From Chrysoperla carnea (lineage: Eukaryota; Arthropoda; Insecta; Neuroptera; Chrysopidae): 64,000 nt of DNA. The stretch spans positions 68,273,435 to 68,337,434 of the forward strand of contig NC_058338.1 of NCBI RefSeq assembly GCF_905475395.1, read 5' to 3'. The position numbers and the translations under genes were made by a program. The notes under the pieces are model-generated. The model did not search any database. It was given only the letters and a program-made list of their open reading frames with translations, and had not been told where the DNA came from. Position 1 is the first letter of the stretch. Each line of letters begins with the position of its first letter. This document shows positions 1 to 12,297 of this stretch, in pieces.

Positions 1-951
1 TTTTAATCAATTATTAATAAATCATATTATATTCCAAATCTGTTGTATTTACAATATAAAATTGAACAATGATTATTAAAATAATGTAATATAGGTAATT
101 GGTTTTTTGAAGTAAAAGAAAATGTATAAATAACCTTAAAACTCTTTGAAGTCTACACTTATCTTAGAAATTTAAAATATATGATCTAAGACAATTATAA
201 TATTAGAAGAAATAACATTGTCTAGAACTTATATGAATCAAAATTAAAAGTGAACCTCCGACAAATTCGGTTTTTTTCTTGTAGCTCTCTCTAAAGTGAA
301 TCGACTTTCTAAGACATAGCAAAAAACACTCTCCATATATTACATTACCTTTAAAAAAATTCAAAATCGCGATTAACTACCTATATATATTTTTAAACAA
401 GCAAGGTATTCAAACAGTGGTTAAAATTATAAAAACAATTGGAACATGTATTCAAAATTTAATATAACTTCTGAAGACATTTTGTCATTGTCACGTGTGA
501 CGGCACGGCCTGGCGATGAAGGAAAGGTCCTGTTTTTCGCCGACAAAATATTTCATTGTGGGATTTTTTCTGCGAACGAAAATAGTGTAAAAATTCAAAC
601 TTCTTGCGCGTCTACAAAAAATATGCATCAGAAACGCATACGATTCAAGTTAAAATCGAATTTTCCGGCAATGTGAATAAAATTGTTTGTTTTTACTCTT
701 GTGTGGCCGGGGCGGGAAATCAATGCAAACATTCCTACACCACTTTGTTTTATTTGAACAAGTAAAATTTTAAACAAAAATTAATAAATCGAAAGTATAC
801 CAAATCGAATAACGCGTTCATTGCGTAACTTGGAACTTCACAAAAATAATTATAATGTTAGGCTATGAAACTAAGTTGAAAAATCTATTAAAATTTTTTA
901 ATTAAAATTTTGGAATTTCAATTTCACACATACTTTTCGATTATTTCGTTC
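1..951. other. AT-rich stretch without a recognised gene
   Basis: No exon, RNA gene or terminal inverted repeat could be supported here. A 76-codon open frame lies at 446-676 on the plus strand. It has no motif I recognise and no clear splice partners, so it is not called as a gene. Confidence 0.4.
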
Positions 952-1364
952 TTATTGCGGCTCGTTCAGCTTTTTCATTAGATTGGCGCTTATTCCGTTT
1001 TTTCTCGGCAAAAGAGTACAGGGATAATTGACCGTTGGAATCGCAATGGCTTTCAGTCGTTTCAACACTGTGTTTTCATTTTAAAATTTATCGTACCATT
1101 GTAGATGTTGTTATCAACCATTTTTTGTTCATTTACAACATTTATTCTTACCTATAAAGTGAAAATCCGCATGCTCGACTTGGTCTCTTTAATTTTCAAA
1201 TTAAAGAGCCAAGATTCCTTAAAATTTTCGTCCGATGGAAAAAGGTGAAAGCTTACACTATCCAAATTTGTTTTTGGACACTCACTTACACAGCAATATT
1301 TGATTTGTTTTAATTTATTCATTTTTCCAAAATATAAACAAAACGTCAGATCAATTGTAAACAA
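952..1364 (-). pseudogene. Worn THAP-type zinc-finger domain fragment
   Basis: The minus strand from about 1322 reads MNKLKQIKYCCVSECPK followed by an SFHLFPSDENFKESW block. This is the N-terminal half of a THAP C2CH DNA-binding domain, found in THAP proteins and P-element-type transposases. The region that should hold the last Cys and His reads MRIFTL then stop, so both zinc ligands are lost in the open frame. About 85 bases further on, 952-1067 encodes LKRLKAIAIPTVNYP, a good match to the conserved AVPT box that closes THAP domains, and ends at a stop after MKKLNEPQ. A GTAAGA donor follows the first block and a CAG acceptor precedes the second, but the first block has a stop just before the donor. 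I infer a decayed or mis-spliced THAP domain. A functional stand-alone THAP protein with different splicing is less likely. Confidence 0.5.
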
Positions 1365-1932
1365 TCACTCTTAGTGTTTCTAAGAAGTCCACTTGGCAGC
1401 GCCACGAGATTTGTTAATCGTGAATACATTTAGGAGCTACGGTGATCACCTTAGACCATTAAGTTACATAGAATGAGCGTTAAACAAGTTTAAGCGTACC
1501 AACATCTAAGGTAATTGATTGATGGGTCAAATCCATTATAACGGCGCGGCGGTGTAGAAATGTCAAAACAAAGTGTTGTTGTACTTGTCATTATAAATTC
1601 GTAAGAAAAAACGTAAATTGATGCGTTTTAAGTATTTTTTTTTTAAAGTCAAAAAGCGAAAAGTTCAGTAAAAACACGATGTTTTGTGTAAAACATTTTG
1701 TGATATAAAAATTTGACATTTAATGTATGTTTTTTGATAAATGTCCCTATATTAAATGTATATTTTTTTGATAAATATTCCTAGCTGACCCAAGCAATTA
1801 TCTCAGATTTACTACCTCAAATTCATTTTTAACGCCCTGGAGCACGTTATAAACATTTCATTGTTTTTAAGCATTTAAAATTTGGGACTAAAATTACTTT
1901 GATCAGAATTAACAAGGATTAGATTATTATAA

Positions 1933-2040
1933 ACAGACTCATACTGCAGAAAAACCTTCTTCATGTAATATTTGTGCTGCAATTATAATATATTTATCCA
2001 GAAACAGTTTTTAATTGAACATGAATTCATTCTGAAGGCA
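1933..2040 (+). pseudogene. Worn C2H2 zinc-finger fragment
   Basis: The plus strand reads QTHTAEKPSSCNICA, which is the TGEKP linker and first Cys pair of a C2H2 finger. Frame stops follow shortly, and the second half (LNMNS region) only loosely resembles a helix with its His pair. It is most similar in style to the finger genes at 15 kb and 19 kb in this window and is probably a dead relic of the same family. Confidence 0.5.
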
Positions 2041-2660
2041 TTATCACAAATAGTTTCATAACAAAAAAGAAAATTCAAATCGAAGTATAAACTTTCTTAA
2101 TATGATAAATATTTTTAACAGGTCTAACATGTTCGGATACAATCTCGTTTGTTTCGGACAATTGTCAAAAAACTATGCAACCTAAGAAAGTTAAATATAT
2201 TTTATCTCTTTCAAGCAGCGCTTTTTGACAAGGATAGAAGATATAAGATATGTCTTTACTTGATTGAAAACAGTTCGAAACAAAAAAGAATCATTTTATA
2301 AATGAAAAACCCCATAGAAGGAGGCTAAACTGGGCTTATTTGCAACATATTTTATTAATAATCCGTACGTAGAAATTTTAGTGTTCAAGGTGGCGCAATT
2401 TTTAACTTTCTCACACATGAGTTTTCTACCAGTTTTAACTTACCAAAATTTTAAAATTACTACCCCTTTCTTCCCTCTTTTTACGACGTCCATATCTCTA
2501 ACATATTTCACACGAAATCACTTTATATCTTTTCTAAATCAATTATAAAATTTAATGAATTAATTTTTTCAACCCTGAATACCATTATTTTCATCTAAAT
2601 GTGTTTAAAATGGGTTTTTCAAATAACGAAATAGTTTATAACGAAAAAATTTTTTTAAAT

Positions 2661-3827
2661 TTATTTCAAATATCTTTTTCTATAAATTTTTTTATTTACC
2701 CAATAATTGGGAATGTATTCATTGTATAAAAGTTTACAATGGTTTAAACAGCCTTCATGATATGATTCTTGTGAGTACTCATCGATCTCTTTATCTAAAT
2801 GTGTATCATTTGGATAAAACAATTGTACATTTGCGTTTGTAAATTTTGGACCACAATATCTATTCCACCATCCCTCTGAATCTGAAGTAGAACCTCGACC
2901 CCAAGAATAAAAATACACATATCTGACATTTTTACCATAATCTTTAAAAATATGTTGAACCTGTAAAATATAAAACATAGCAGTTAAATTCAGGGTATCT
3001 TTTCTTATAAAAAAACTTTTATACGATCTTTCATTTTTGTCAACAAAAAAAAAATTAGCTTCAACAACTCAATCTCATGCACTTTTTTTCTAAAATTTAA
3101 AATTGATACATACTTTTTGAAAAGATCCAAATCTCCCTCGATCATTATTGCCATGAAATGAATAATAACAGTTACAACTATCCATCTCTTCATAATTGGC
3201 ATCCAATAATATAGCATATAAAATATAAATACACGTTATATTATCACGCCGACATCCATACCATTCGCTTACGTAAATTGGTGGTTGATATTCATCAATG
3301 AATTGTTGTGTTAATCCGTATTTATATAAATCAATAATCTGTAATCTGCCACCTAGCTCACAGTTTCTTATCGTAAAACATTTAGTTACATTACTGGATA
3401 TCAGTTCATCATCAATTTTACAAATATTATTATCAAATAATGTACAATCTTCGATTGTAAAATTATTCATTCGTCTCTCAGTATCTAATATCCAATAATT
3501 AAAGCGTTCCATACCACATGGATTTCTTATTAAATTTTTATAAAATGATTTATTTGAAACACAAATTATTTGATACACATAATATGGATATTGTTTTTCT
3601 CGTAACCATTGTAATTTATATTTGTTTTCATGATCTTTCGTTAATTCTTGTTCACATTTTATTTTACACACACATTCTTTAATAATTGCATTCCAAAGTT
3701 TACACACCAACGTACAATGTTTATATAATGTTTTCACGTCAACATTACTTAATATTAATGATAATATTTCCGATGGTATATAATATCGATTATTGAATAA
3801 TAAACCATTAATTATATCCTCACACAT
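2661..3827 (-). CDS. F-box protein with FBA domain (FBXO2/6/44-like)
   Basis: Two coding exons, 3114-3827 and 2661-2960, joined across a 153-base intron (donor AAA|GTATGT, acceptor ACAG|GTT), give 337 residues. Residues about 15-55 (IPSEILSLILSNVDVKTL...CKLWNAII) form an F-box, which in this family binds Skp1 of an SCF ubiquitin ligase. The rest is an F-box-associated (FBA) domain. It shows NLIRNPCGMERFNYW, then VSEWYGCRRD, then after the splice VQHIFKDYGKNVRYVYFYSWGRG and KFTNANVQL. In vertebrates FBA proteins bind N-glycans on misfolded glycoproteins. The loop holding the glycan-contacting Tyr-Trp of FBXO2 appears as Trp-Trp here, so the aromatic pocket may be altered. The start is the first ATG of the open frame, just upstream of the F-box. 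No signal peptide or membrane segment is seen. Substrate is unknown. Confidence 0.82.
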
Positions 3828-4764
3828 TTTACTTTTTACTTATTATTAAACTCGAAATGTATAAGCGAGTGGTAAAACAACTGCTTGTAAATATTAAAAA
3901 TGAACAATTAGGTACTTTTGAAAAGCATATATTTTGCCATAAAAATAATTGAGAATACCGAATATGACTTTCTCAGAAATGAGTCTAAATAAAAACTTGC
4001 TATTTTAAATGGATACCTTATTTTCCATTTTTAGCAAATAATTCCGGTTTAAAGTAAACTTTTGATAGCAGTACGTTTTGTTTTAATTTTATTGTAAGTT
4101 GTAACATTTTCTTTTAAGTACATAATTAAGGGAAGTGACTACATAATTCAATTTATTAGTAAACACTACTCCTGGATTATTTCAGAAAAATAACAACCAA
4201 AGTACTTAAAAAAACGTAAATCTCGAAGCAGGCTTTTAATGGCTTAGTTTTGAAAAAAAATGTTACTTACAAAATATCTATATTATGAAATTTAAGGAGT
4301 CTTCTTAAGGCAAAAATTGTGATTTATTACACTTTTCGTTTACTAATTGTTCTTGTACCGAAATGTTCTGAATGTATTTAAGTAAGTGTCAAATTTCAAA
4401 ATTTGTTTTGTATTATGGTTGTGTACAAAACGGAATGTTTATCAGTTCATGTAAGATAAGCTGTCATGGGGTGTGTTCAGCCGTATGGGCCGTATGCATG
4501 GCATATTTGTAGAATAACAAATAGTTGAACGGATTTTAGAGAAGTTTATTTTCCACCTAATTCCATATCGTATCGACAATTAATAACAGGCATGACCTTC
4601 TGATTATTAATATTATACCGAACTTGTAGTCTGGTATAGACGTATGTATCTATTGGGTATACCATCTACTGTTTTGTTGTATTTTCAATTTTTTGTAGGT
4701 GGTTTCAATGGGTCTGAAGAATCCTTTTACACGTTGTACCTCGATACTGGTATAAAAATGTCAA
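3828..4764. other. Intergenic, nothing recognised
   Basis: AT-rich spacer upstream of the F-box gene. Its proximal part should hold that gene's promoter, but no reliable core element stands out. No coding or RNA feature was found. Confidence 0.4.
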
Positions 4765-4783
4765 CAATAAATCGTAATTGAAA

Positions 4784-4990
4784 TGAAAAGGTCTATTGTC
4801 TAGCCCTCACAAATCTTATTACATCTCCAATCATTCAACATCTTTCATATTCAAGGTTGCAAATAATAGACCTTTTCATTTTAAAAAACTAATGTGATAA
4901 ATAGAATAACAAATATCTTATACCTTTGTCCAACTTATTACTGTCTGTCCGAAACAATAATGAATGGTAATTGAAATGAATAGGTCTATT
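4784..4990. mobile_element. Short inverted-repeat element (AATAGACCTTTTCATTT family), one whole and one partial copy
   Basis: At 4865-4990 a 126-base element has ends AATAGACCTTTTCATTT and its near-complement ending AGGTCTATT. A lone right end of the same kind lies at 4784-4800. A longer copy in the same orientation lies at 14016-14171, and its interior (near GTCCAACTTATTACTGTC, read in one orientation or the other) is shared. It carries no coding capacity, so it is a MITE-like non-autonomous DNA element. The superfamily is not determined. Confidence 0.6.
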
Positions 4991-7029
4991 GGACGGTTCA
5001 AGGGAAAATAAATTACAAGTTTTTATTTGAATAAAATTTATTAGTTTTGTTTTAAAATTATAAAGAACATAATTTTTGGAATACTACAATTACTTAATTC
5101 AGAGATTCCATTACTGTGAAATGATTTCGAGAATTGGAAATGTTAATATTATTTGATTTATGAAAAGACAAGAGAGACCCTTCTTTTTTCAATGTTCTGC
5201 TTTGCCATTTTTATTGTCTCCAGGATCCCTATAGCTTAATCTACATCAACAATAAAATATCGCCGTAAAAAAAGAGGTTATACTTGCTTTAAATCGAAAT
5301 CCTGGGAAATTTTAATAACAGGTAGAGAATGCCGTCGAAAGAAACACTTTATTCAGTTTTTTAATAGTAACTAATAATCTTTCACGTGAAATCGCATAGA
5401 AATAATTGGCTTCTAAAACTCAAAATGAAATACAAGAGAAGAAATAAGTGTTTTGGAGGCTTCAGACTGTCCTGAGGACAAACCTCGATGTACCATATTA
5501 CTACCATTTCTTCCCCCCTCTATGATATTAAATCAGGGTCACTTAAAAGGAGAAATTGGAGTAATATTCTCTATAAAGCCAAACTGGTATACCGTAAGTA
5601 AACATTGCACCAACCAGAGTCCAATTAATTCTGATATTTTTAAATATAATACGTAATGTACAGGGTATCAAGGATTTATCAAAATAAGTATTCTTAATTA
5701 GAGTAATAGATGTTATTAAAATAAACAACCTTCAAGTTAAGAAATTATGTTTGATTAAATTTTCATTGTCGACTGCGTTACCATTTCCATATAATATGTA
5801 TGGAGAACCCAACTATGTTACTTGTATCTGTAAGGGGTCAAGGTACGGAATATTTGAATCCGTAACCTGACCGTCATGAGTAGCTTGATGTGAATTTGTT
5901 TTTATCCATAAAAAATATTAGAAAAATGCCAACTATTTCTAGAAAAAGGAAAGAAAATGTTAGTGGTTCTATGAATGTTTCAAATTTCCCTAGTTTATTT
6001 ATGTTTTCTTTGGTTCTGAAAGCTACCTTCACGGTCTTTGCTACTAACTTTAGCAAATGAAGAATATTTTTAAAATTTAAGAGATATAAGAAATTTCAAG
6101 GTATATTTCTCTTCTATAAAATAAATACTTAATGTGAAAATTTTACAGATCCATTTGAAATAGATTCTTTCTCTATAAAAAAATGTCAATTTCCCATCTC
6201 TTATAGTCTATGCTTAGATGTATTTATCTGGACAAAGATTGAACATGGAAAATATACAAAACTGAGGTTCAATATCGAGCAAAATTTAAAAAAATGTCAA
6301 ATAAATTTCGGTAAAGAATTTTTTCTTTTAAATTTTCAATAAAATCTATCACTTATGAAAGTTAGGAATAGTTATTTTAAATCACCTCTATATAGTCAGG
6401 AGTTGAAAGAGTAATTCGAAAATTACACCAATATGTACCGTTTATACTGGGCTTTTTTTTTAAGTAAAATGATTTCTTTTTACATAAAATACTGAAAAAT
6501 ATTAAGAAAATAACTGCATACTTTTTATCCGACAATAGTCGTCCAATTTTTTTAAATAATTTTTTGATTTTTAGTCCATGCTTGCGCTACGGTAAAGTAA
6601 TATGCAGTGTACGGTAGCTTTAAGCATACACAAAATTTAAAAACGAATGTAAAAGGTAATCTAAATTGAACTTTAGAATTTATTAGATGTTAAATATTTT
6701 TTTAATTTCTGTTTTTACATTTTATTCATAAAAATTTTCTTGTAAAAAAAATGAGTTATGTGATAATTGAAATTTTTAATCTAGTCTTCAAGGGCTATGG
6801 ACCTACGCCTAAAAAACTTTGATTGTTTTTCCCCCTGAGACTCTAAATTCACGATTACTCAATTGTACTTTTATCAGAACATCTAAAATTCAATTTGGAT
6901 TATCTTTAAACTACATGATACGTCAAACTAGTTATTAATAAAATAATCTTAACGAAACATCTAAATATTAAATGAAATGAAAAATTATTGACAAAAAAAA
7001 TTCTTAAAATCCTTTTTTATCGAGCACAA
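4991..7029. other. Intergenic, nothing recognised
   Basis: About 2 kb of AT-rich DNA between the inverted-repeat element and the 3' end of NAA40. Short open frames at 5453-5656 and 5874-6056 show no family motif and no supporting splice structure. NAA40's 3' UTR must occupy the last part. Confidence 0.4.
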
Positions 7030-9682
7030 TTAATGACAATGAGGCGATGAACAACAATGATTATTCATCATAAGTGATGAAATTGATGGCGTTTGTGGTA
7101 CCGACTTTTGTAAATGTGCATTTGGTGGTTCACTTACAAGACGTTTGTTATATTTTGAAAGAATTTCATAGGGATATTCGGTTTCATAATCGTTCGTTGG
7201 AGATGTTTCATCCATATTATACCTAAAAAAAAAAAAATTACAAAAATTTATTTTAAAATATACGAAATGGGGAAGACTACTAATTGGAAAGCGATTTATT
7301 GAACAGATCTGAGATCAGGCGCAGTATTTAACAAAATGATATTTGCATTTTTAATAAATTATTTTATTTGAACATAGTCCTCAATGAATGTTCAATAACT
7401 TAAGGTTTGGTGCGCAATTATAAATTTCCCAAGGCCCCCGAAGTAAATGTTCCCGATAATGAAAATGTTCGTAGCACAAAAAGGTTTTAAGCGCGAACTT
7501 GATCTTGACAACAGACTCTCCAATTTTCAGTTATTCTGATGTGGCTGTTTAATAAAGACCTAACTGAAAGACAAAGAAAAATGCAAAACACTAAAAATTA
7601 TCACTTACTTGAGTGCAGCGTAAAATGATTTAGCCTCAGGGCAGTTTTTAAGTACGGTCAAAACTACTTTTTTCATGTTATTTTTGAACGCTATTAATTC
7701 TAAAACTTGCATCATGAATTTTCCCAATCCTTTTCTATGAACTTTTTTTTCTAATTGTAATTCATAGCTACAAAAAAAAATTTTTTGGAATATTATCTCA
7801 CGCCTATTTTTATTATATTCAAGGAGATAGCACTTCATCAATCCCATAATTTTAAAGTCTGCTGTCTAGTAAATAAGCCGTTGAATATCTGTAACTGAAA
7901 TTACAGGACTCCTCAAACGTTAGAATCCTATTTATTTTCGATTAACAACTTACGTTCTCACCCTCTAATTAAAAATATGTCACTCAGCGTTCATATATGA
8001 TTGGGAAAAAATGTTTCAAATCGGCTCAAAAGCTTATTTACGGCAGAAGAGTAGTGGATCGAATAACGTGGTATCTTTTAGAATATAATTTTTTTTTAAA
8101 TTTACCAATATAAAACTTCGTCGCCATAATCTAAGTCAAAACGAAAGTGGGAAAATCCAACGTATTCGTTATTTGATTTTGCCAATAAATACCATGCAGA
8201 TTCTTCAGTCAATTCTTCTCGTTTTTTTACATCATTCCATCCCCACGAACAGGATTTATACCTAAAACGAAATATTATTAATTATTTAAATTATATACAC
8301 GTTCATGCAAACTCATCAAGTATCAATATTTCTGTACAAGCAAATTTTAATGTCTTTAGGGAAATTTTAACCTAACCTAACCTAACCTTAACTGTGCAAG
8401 TCAAAATTAGAATCACGTAAATTTGAACAAGCTTGAAATAAACAAGTGAAATTGAACCTGTCCACTAAAGACTTGCATACTTGTACAACAACTTTTTTTT
8501 TGTTGAGGAAGTTGGTTTAGCGCCTCTCATAACCATATTCTTTTCTCTAGTTAAATATATTACGACATAAGGTTCAAACAAATGTCTTTATTAATTCCAA
8601 GATAATTATAAATAACGAGAATATATCTTCATTTCACTAAGTACTATGGGAATAGCATTCATTTAAGCAAATATATATTCAAATAATCGTCAAATGAGCT
8701 TAGTTTATATATTTTTTGGGTTCTAATTACTCTAAATAATCCATTGACACGAAAACATGGTTGATTTTGTGATTGGAAGACAATTTTCCGAGGTATCTGA
8801 AGAAATTACTCCTCGTTTATATATTTTTTGTCGATATCTCAGAATCTGCTCGTTCAATCAATCTTTAACACAAAATCGGAGACAAAAATTTCCCGATATT
8901 TTTTTTCAATTATCTTTTCTCCTTAAAAAACCCAAAAACAACTTTTTGTTTCAGAATTTTATAAGACATAGTATTCAGAGTAAAACTACTAAGTCGTCAA
9001 ATGACCGAGATTTTTGAATTTTTTGGGTCTTTTTTATTTGTTATACCACAAAAACTGAGACGATAAAATTTAAATTGTTTGGTTTCTTTTTAAGCTTAGC
9101 GATATCCAAAAAATCAGGTACCAGAAAAATAAAAATAAAATCATATAGTTTGCGATTTCGATAAACATTTGTGGCTAAGCTTCAAAACAAAAAATATATT
9201 CAGATCCGATCTCCGCTCCGCACGCTATCAGTATTTCTGAGGATGGCCACGATATAAAATATGTTCTGAGTGCTATCAAAATTTTTATTATGAATGTCTG
9301 ATATTATGCAGTTAGCCTTAATGTGATCGTTAAAGTATAATATTAACATACTTACTTTTCAAACATATTTTTCTTAGTTAAATTAAAAATCCAATCGATA
9401 ACATCAGCATGTAAATTTGCAACTTTCGATACACTTAATTCAACTTCAACATTGTTTTTACTAAATTTACGAAATACTGGAAATGGTTGTAAGGGATCTT
9501 CTAATTTATTTGCATTATCAACAACTATCTTTGCAGCTATCAATTTCAATTGTTCTTCTTTTCGTTGTAAACGTTTTTCTTTACCTTTTGTATTTGTTTT
9601 TCTCTAAGAATAAAAAACACAAAGGTTATGGATAAAATATATCTGTGATTACATTTTACATTCAATAAATACTTACACCCAT
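7030..9682 (-). CDS. NAA40: N-alpha-acetyltransferase 40 (NatD), histone H4/H2A N-terminal acetyltransferase
   Basis: Five coding exons: 9677-9682, 9356-9603, 8106-8261, 7609-7767 and 7030-7222. They total 762 bases (253 residues; human about 237), with every phase matching. NAA40 transfers acetyl from acetyl-CoA to the N-terminal Ser of histones H4 and H2A. The sequence follows the human protein throughout: MGRK start, [56 protein letters not shown], then the acetyl-CoA loop HRKGLGKFMMQVL, MKKVVLTVLKN and a C-terminal YEILS motif. The substrate-site residues I associate with the family (the Asp of FRFD, and Tyr-Cys-Tyr-Glu) are present, with the Cys codon split by an intron. The first coding exon is only ATGGGT. 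The tail ends in a His/Cys cluster, as in human. Intron 2 (8262-9355) holds a short telomeric-like tract. Confidence 0.95.
8371..8387. repeat. Short telomeric-type tract (CCTAA)n in NAA40 intron 2
   Basis: About three and a half units of CCTAA, the complement of the insect telomere repeat TTAGG, inside an intron. It is too short to show a past chromosome end; chance or repair-mediated capture are both possible. Confidence 0.5.
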
Positions 9683-9860
9683 TTTTAACTACTCTTTAAT
9701 TATTATATAAAGTAATTAATTAAAGTATTACTATGATTATTTTTAATAATAAGTTAATATATTTCGGCGGTAAATTATAGGTATATTTACAATTTTCTTG
9801 ACTTCAATAAATTATACAATGTTACCAAATTTATAATATTTAAATTATTCTCCTAAATAA

Positions 9861-12042
9861 AGCTCCGTATAGTTAGCAGGTAAAATTGTTATTTTTCACT
9901 CAAACTATTTCCATTCATTTGGGAATCGTTTGGGAGGATTTGGGAATATAATTTTAGAATTTGGGAATTATTAGTTTTCCTGTAATTAATGATTCTTTTT
10001 TCAGCGTATAGTTAGCAGGTAGGAAATTAAATCCACTTAATTTTTATGTTATTCGAAAGGAAATCATTTGGGAATTACGATAAACACGGTTTCAGAGTTT
10101 GGGAATGTATAATTAATTAATTACACCTATTTTTTATTTAATTGATAGGTTATGTTAATTAACCGTACATTAATTGTTATATAGCAGTATGGCGCCAATA
10201 TTCAAATATTACTGAATAATTTATTTTATAATTTATGTAAATGTTAAGTTTTATTTTGCCTTAAAACTGTTCTTATTCAATTGGAAATCGTTTGGGAAGA
10301 TTTAGGAATATAATTTTATTATTTAGGACTGATTAGTTTTCATTTAATTAATTAGTTTTTCAAAGCGTATACTTAGAAGGTAATAAATTAAATTTTCACC
10401 ATTTTTACGTTATTTGATAATAATTTACATGGAGACTGATCTAATTAATTTGGGAATCATATTAATCACGGTTTCATCATTTGGGAAAGTATAATTAATT
10501 TATTAATTACATTTATTTTTTAGTTGATTTTTTGTGGTTATATTAATGGCGGCAATATTCAAATGTTACTTCATTTACAATAATTTTGTTTTTTTAATTT
10601 ATGTAAATGTTAAGTTTTATTTTGCCTTAAAACTGTTCTTATTCAACTGGGAATCGTTTGGGAAGATTTAGGAATATATTTTTATTATTTAGGACTGATT
10701 AGTTTTCATGTAATTAATTAGTTTTTCAAAGCGTATACTTAGAAGGTAAAAAATTAAATGTTCGCCATTTTTACTTTATTTGATAATAGTTTACATGGAG
10801 ACTAATCTAATTAATTTGGGAATCACATTAAACACGGTTAATTTTTTTTGGATATATTAATGGCGGCAATATTCAAATGTTACATCATTGACAATAATTT
10901 TGTTTTTTTAATTTATGTAAATGTTTATTTGACATTAAAACTATTTTTATTTAATCGGGAAATTTTCAAACATTTGAATATTGCCGCCATTAATATAACC
11001 ACAAAAAAATCAACTAAAAAATAAATGTAATTAATAAATTAATTATACTTTCCCAAATGATGAAACCGTGATTAATATGATTCCCAAATTAATTAGATCA
11101 GTCTCCATGTAAATTATTATCAAATAACGTAAAAATGGTGAAAATTTAATTTATTATCTTCTAAGTATACGCTTTGAAAAACTAATTAATTAAATGAAAA
11201 CTAATCAGTCCTAAATAATAAAATTATATTCCTAAATCTTCCCAAACGATTCCCAATTGAATAAGAATAGTTTTAATGAAAAATAAAACTTAACATTTTA
11301 ATAAATTAAAAAAACAAAATTATTGTCAATGAAGTAGCATTTGAATATTGCCGCCATTCATATATCCACAAAAAAATCAACTAAAAAATAAATGTAATTA
11401 ATAAATTAATTATACTTTCCCAAATGATGAAACCGTGATTAATATGATTCCCAAATTAATTAGATCAGTCTCCATGTAAATTATTATCAAATAACGTAAA
11501 AATGGTGAAAATTTAATTTATTACCTTCTAAGTATACGCTTTGAAAAACTAATTAATTAAATGAAAACTAATCAGTCCTAAATAATAAAATTATATTCCT
11601 AAATCTTCCCAAACGATTTCCAATTGAATAAGAACAGTTTTAAGGCAAAATAAAACTTAACATTTACATAAATTATAAAATAAATTATTCAGTAATATTT
11701 GAATATTGGCGCCATACTGCTATATAACAATTAATGTACGGTTAATTAACATAACCTATCAATTAACTAAAAAATAGGTGTAATTAATTAATTATACATT
11801 CCCAAACTCTGAAACCGTGTTTATCGTAATTCCCAAATGATTTCCTTTCGAATAACATAAAAATTAAGTGGATTTAATTTCCTACCTGCTAACTATACGC
11901 TGAAAAAAGAATCATTAATTACAGGAAAACTAATAATTCCCAAATTCTAAAATTATATTCCCAAATCCTCCCAAACGATTCCCAAATGAATGGAAATAGT
12001 TTGAGTGAAAAATAACAATTTTACCTGCTAACTATACGGAGC
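9861..12042. mobile_element. 2.2-kb fold-back element with 10-bp target duplication (Mutator-like?)
   Basis: The whole segment is a giant inverted repeat: two arms of about 1.05 kb facing each other around roughly 10960. The ends read AGCTCCGTATAGTTAGCAGG on the left, and the complement on the right. They are flanked exactly by TCCTAAATAA at 9851-9860 and 12043-12052, a 10-bp target-site duplication. Each arm contains smaller direct repeats with a period of about 365 bases. The terminal motif CGTATAGTTAGCAGG recurs within the arm near 10005 and in altered form near 10370 and 10735. No open frame is seen. Long terminal repeats with 9-11 bp duplications are typical of Mutator-like elements, so a non-autonomous MULE is the best guess. 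Confidence 0.8.
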
Positions 12043-12052
12043 TCCTAAATAA

Positions 12053-12297
12053 CCATAAATCCATAGACATATATTTAAGTTGTTTTATCGAGGCCAACAT
12101 AAAAAAAAAAATTATATTTTTAAAGCACACAGTTTAATTTAAGTAGTACAAACTTTTAATTCTGATTTAAAACAACTTATATTTAGTAAAATATAATTCC
12201 GAATAAATTAAATTTTACTCTAAAGGAATTCTCTTTGAATAAATCCCTATTAAAAAAATGCTAGTCGTCTATTTTAAATTAAAAAAAAAAATTATTA
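12053..12297. other. Short spacer
   Basis: AT-rich spacer between the fold-back element and the next element; nothing recognised. Confidence 0.4.

Noticed and set aside
446-676. 76-codon plus-strand frame
   Set aside because: No motif, no homologue recognised and no splice partners; length is within chance expectation.
8371-8387. Chromosome end or telomere fusion scar
   Set aside because: Only about three and a half units inside an otherwise normal conserved intron.
8757-9017. 86-codon plus-strand frame inside NAA40 intron 2
   Set aside because: Low-complexity composition, antisense within an intron, no family match.
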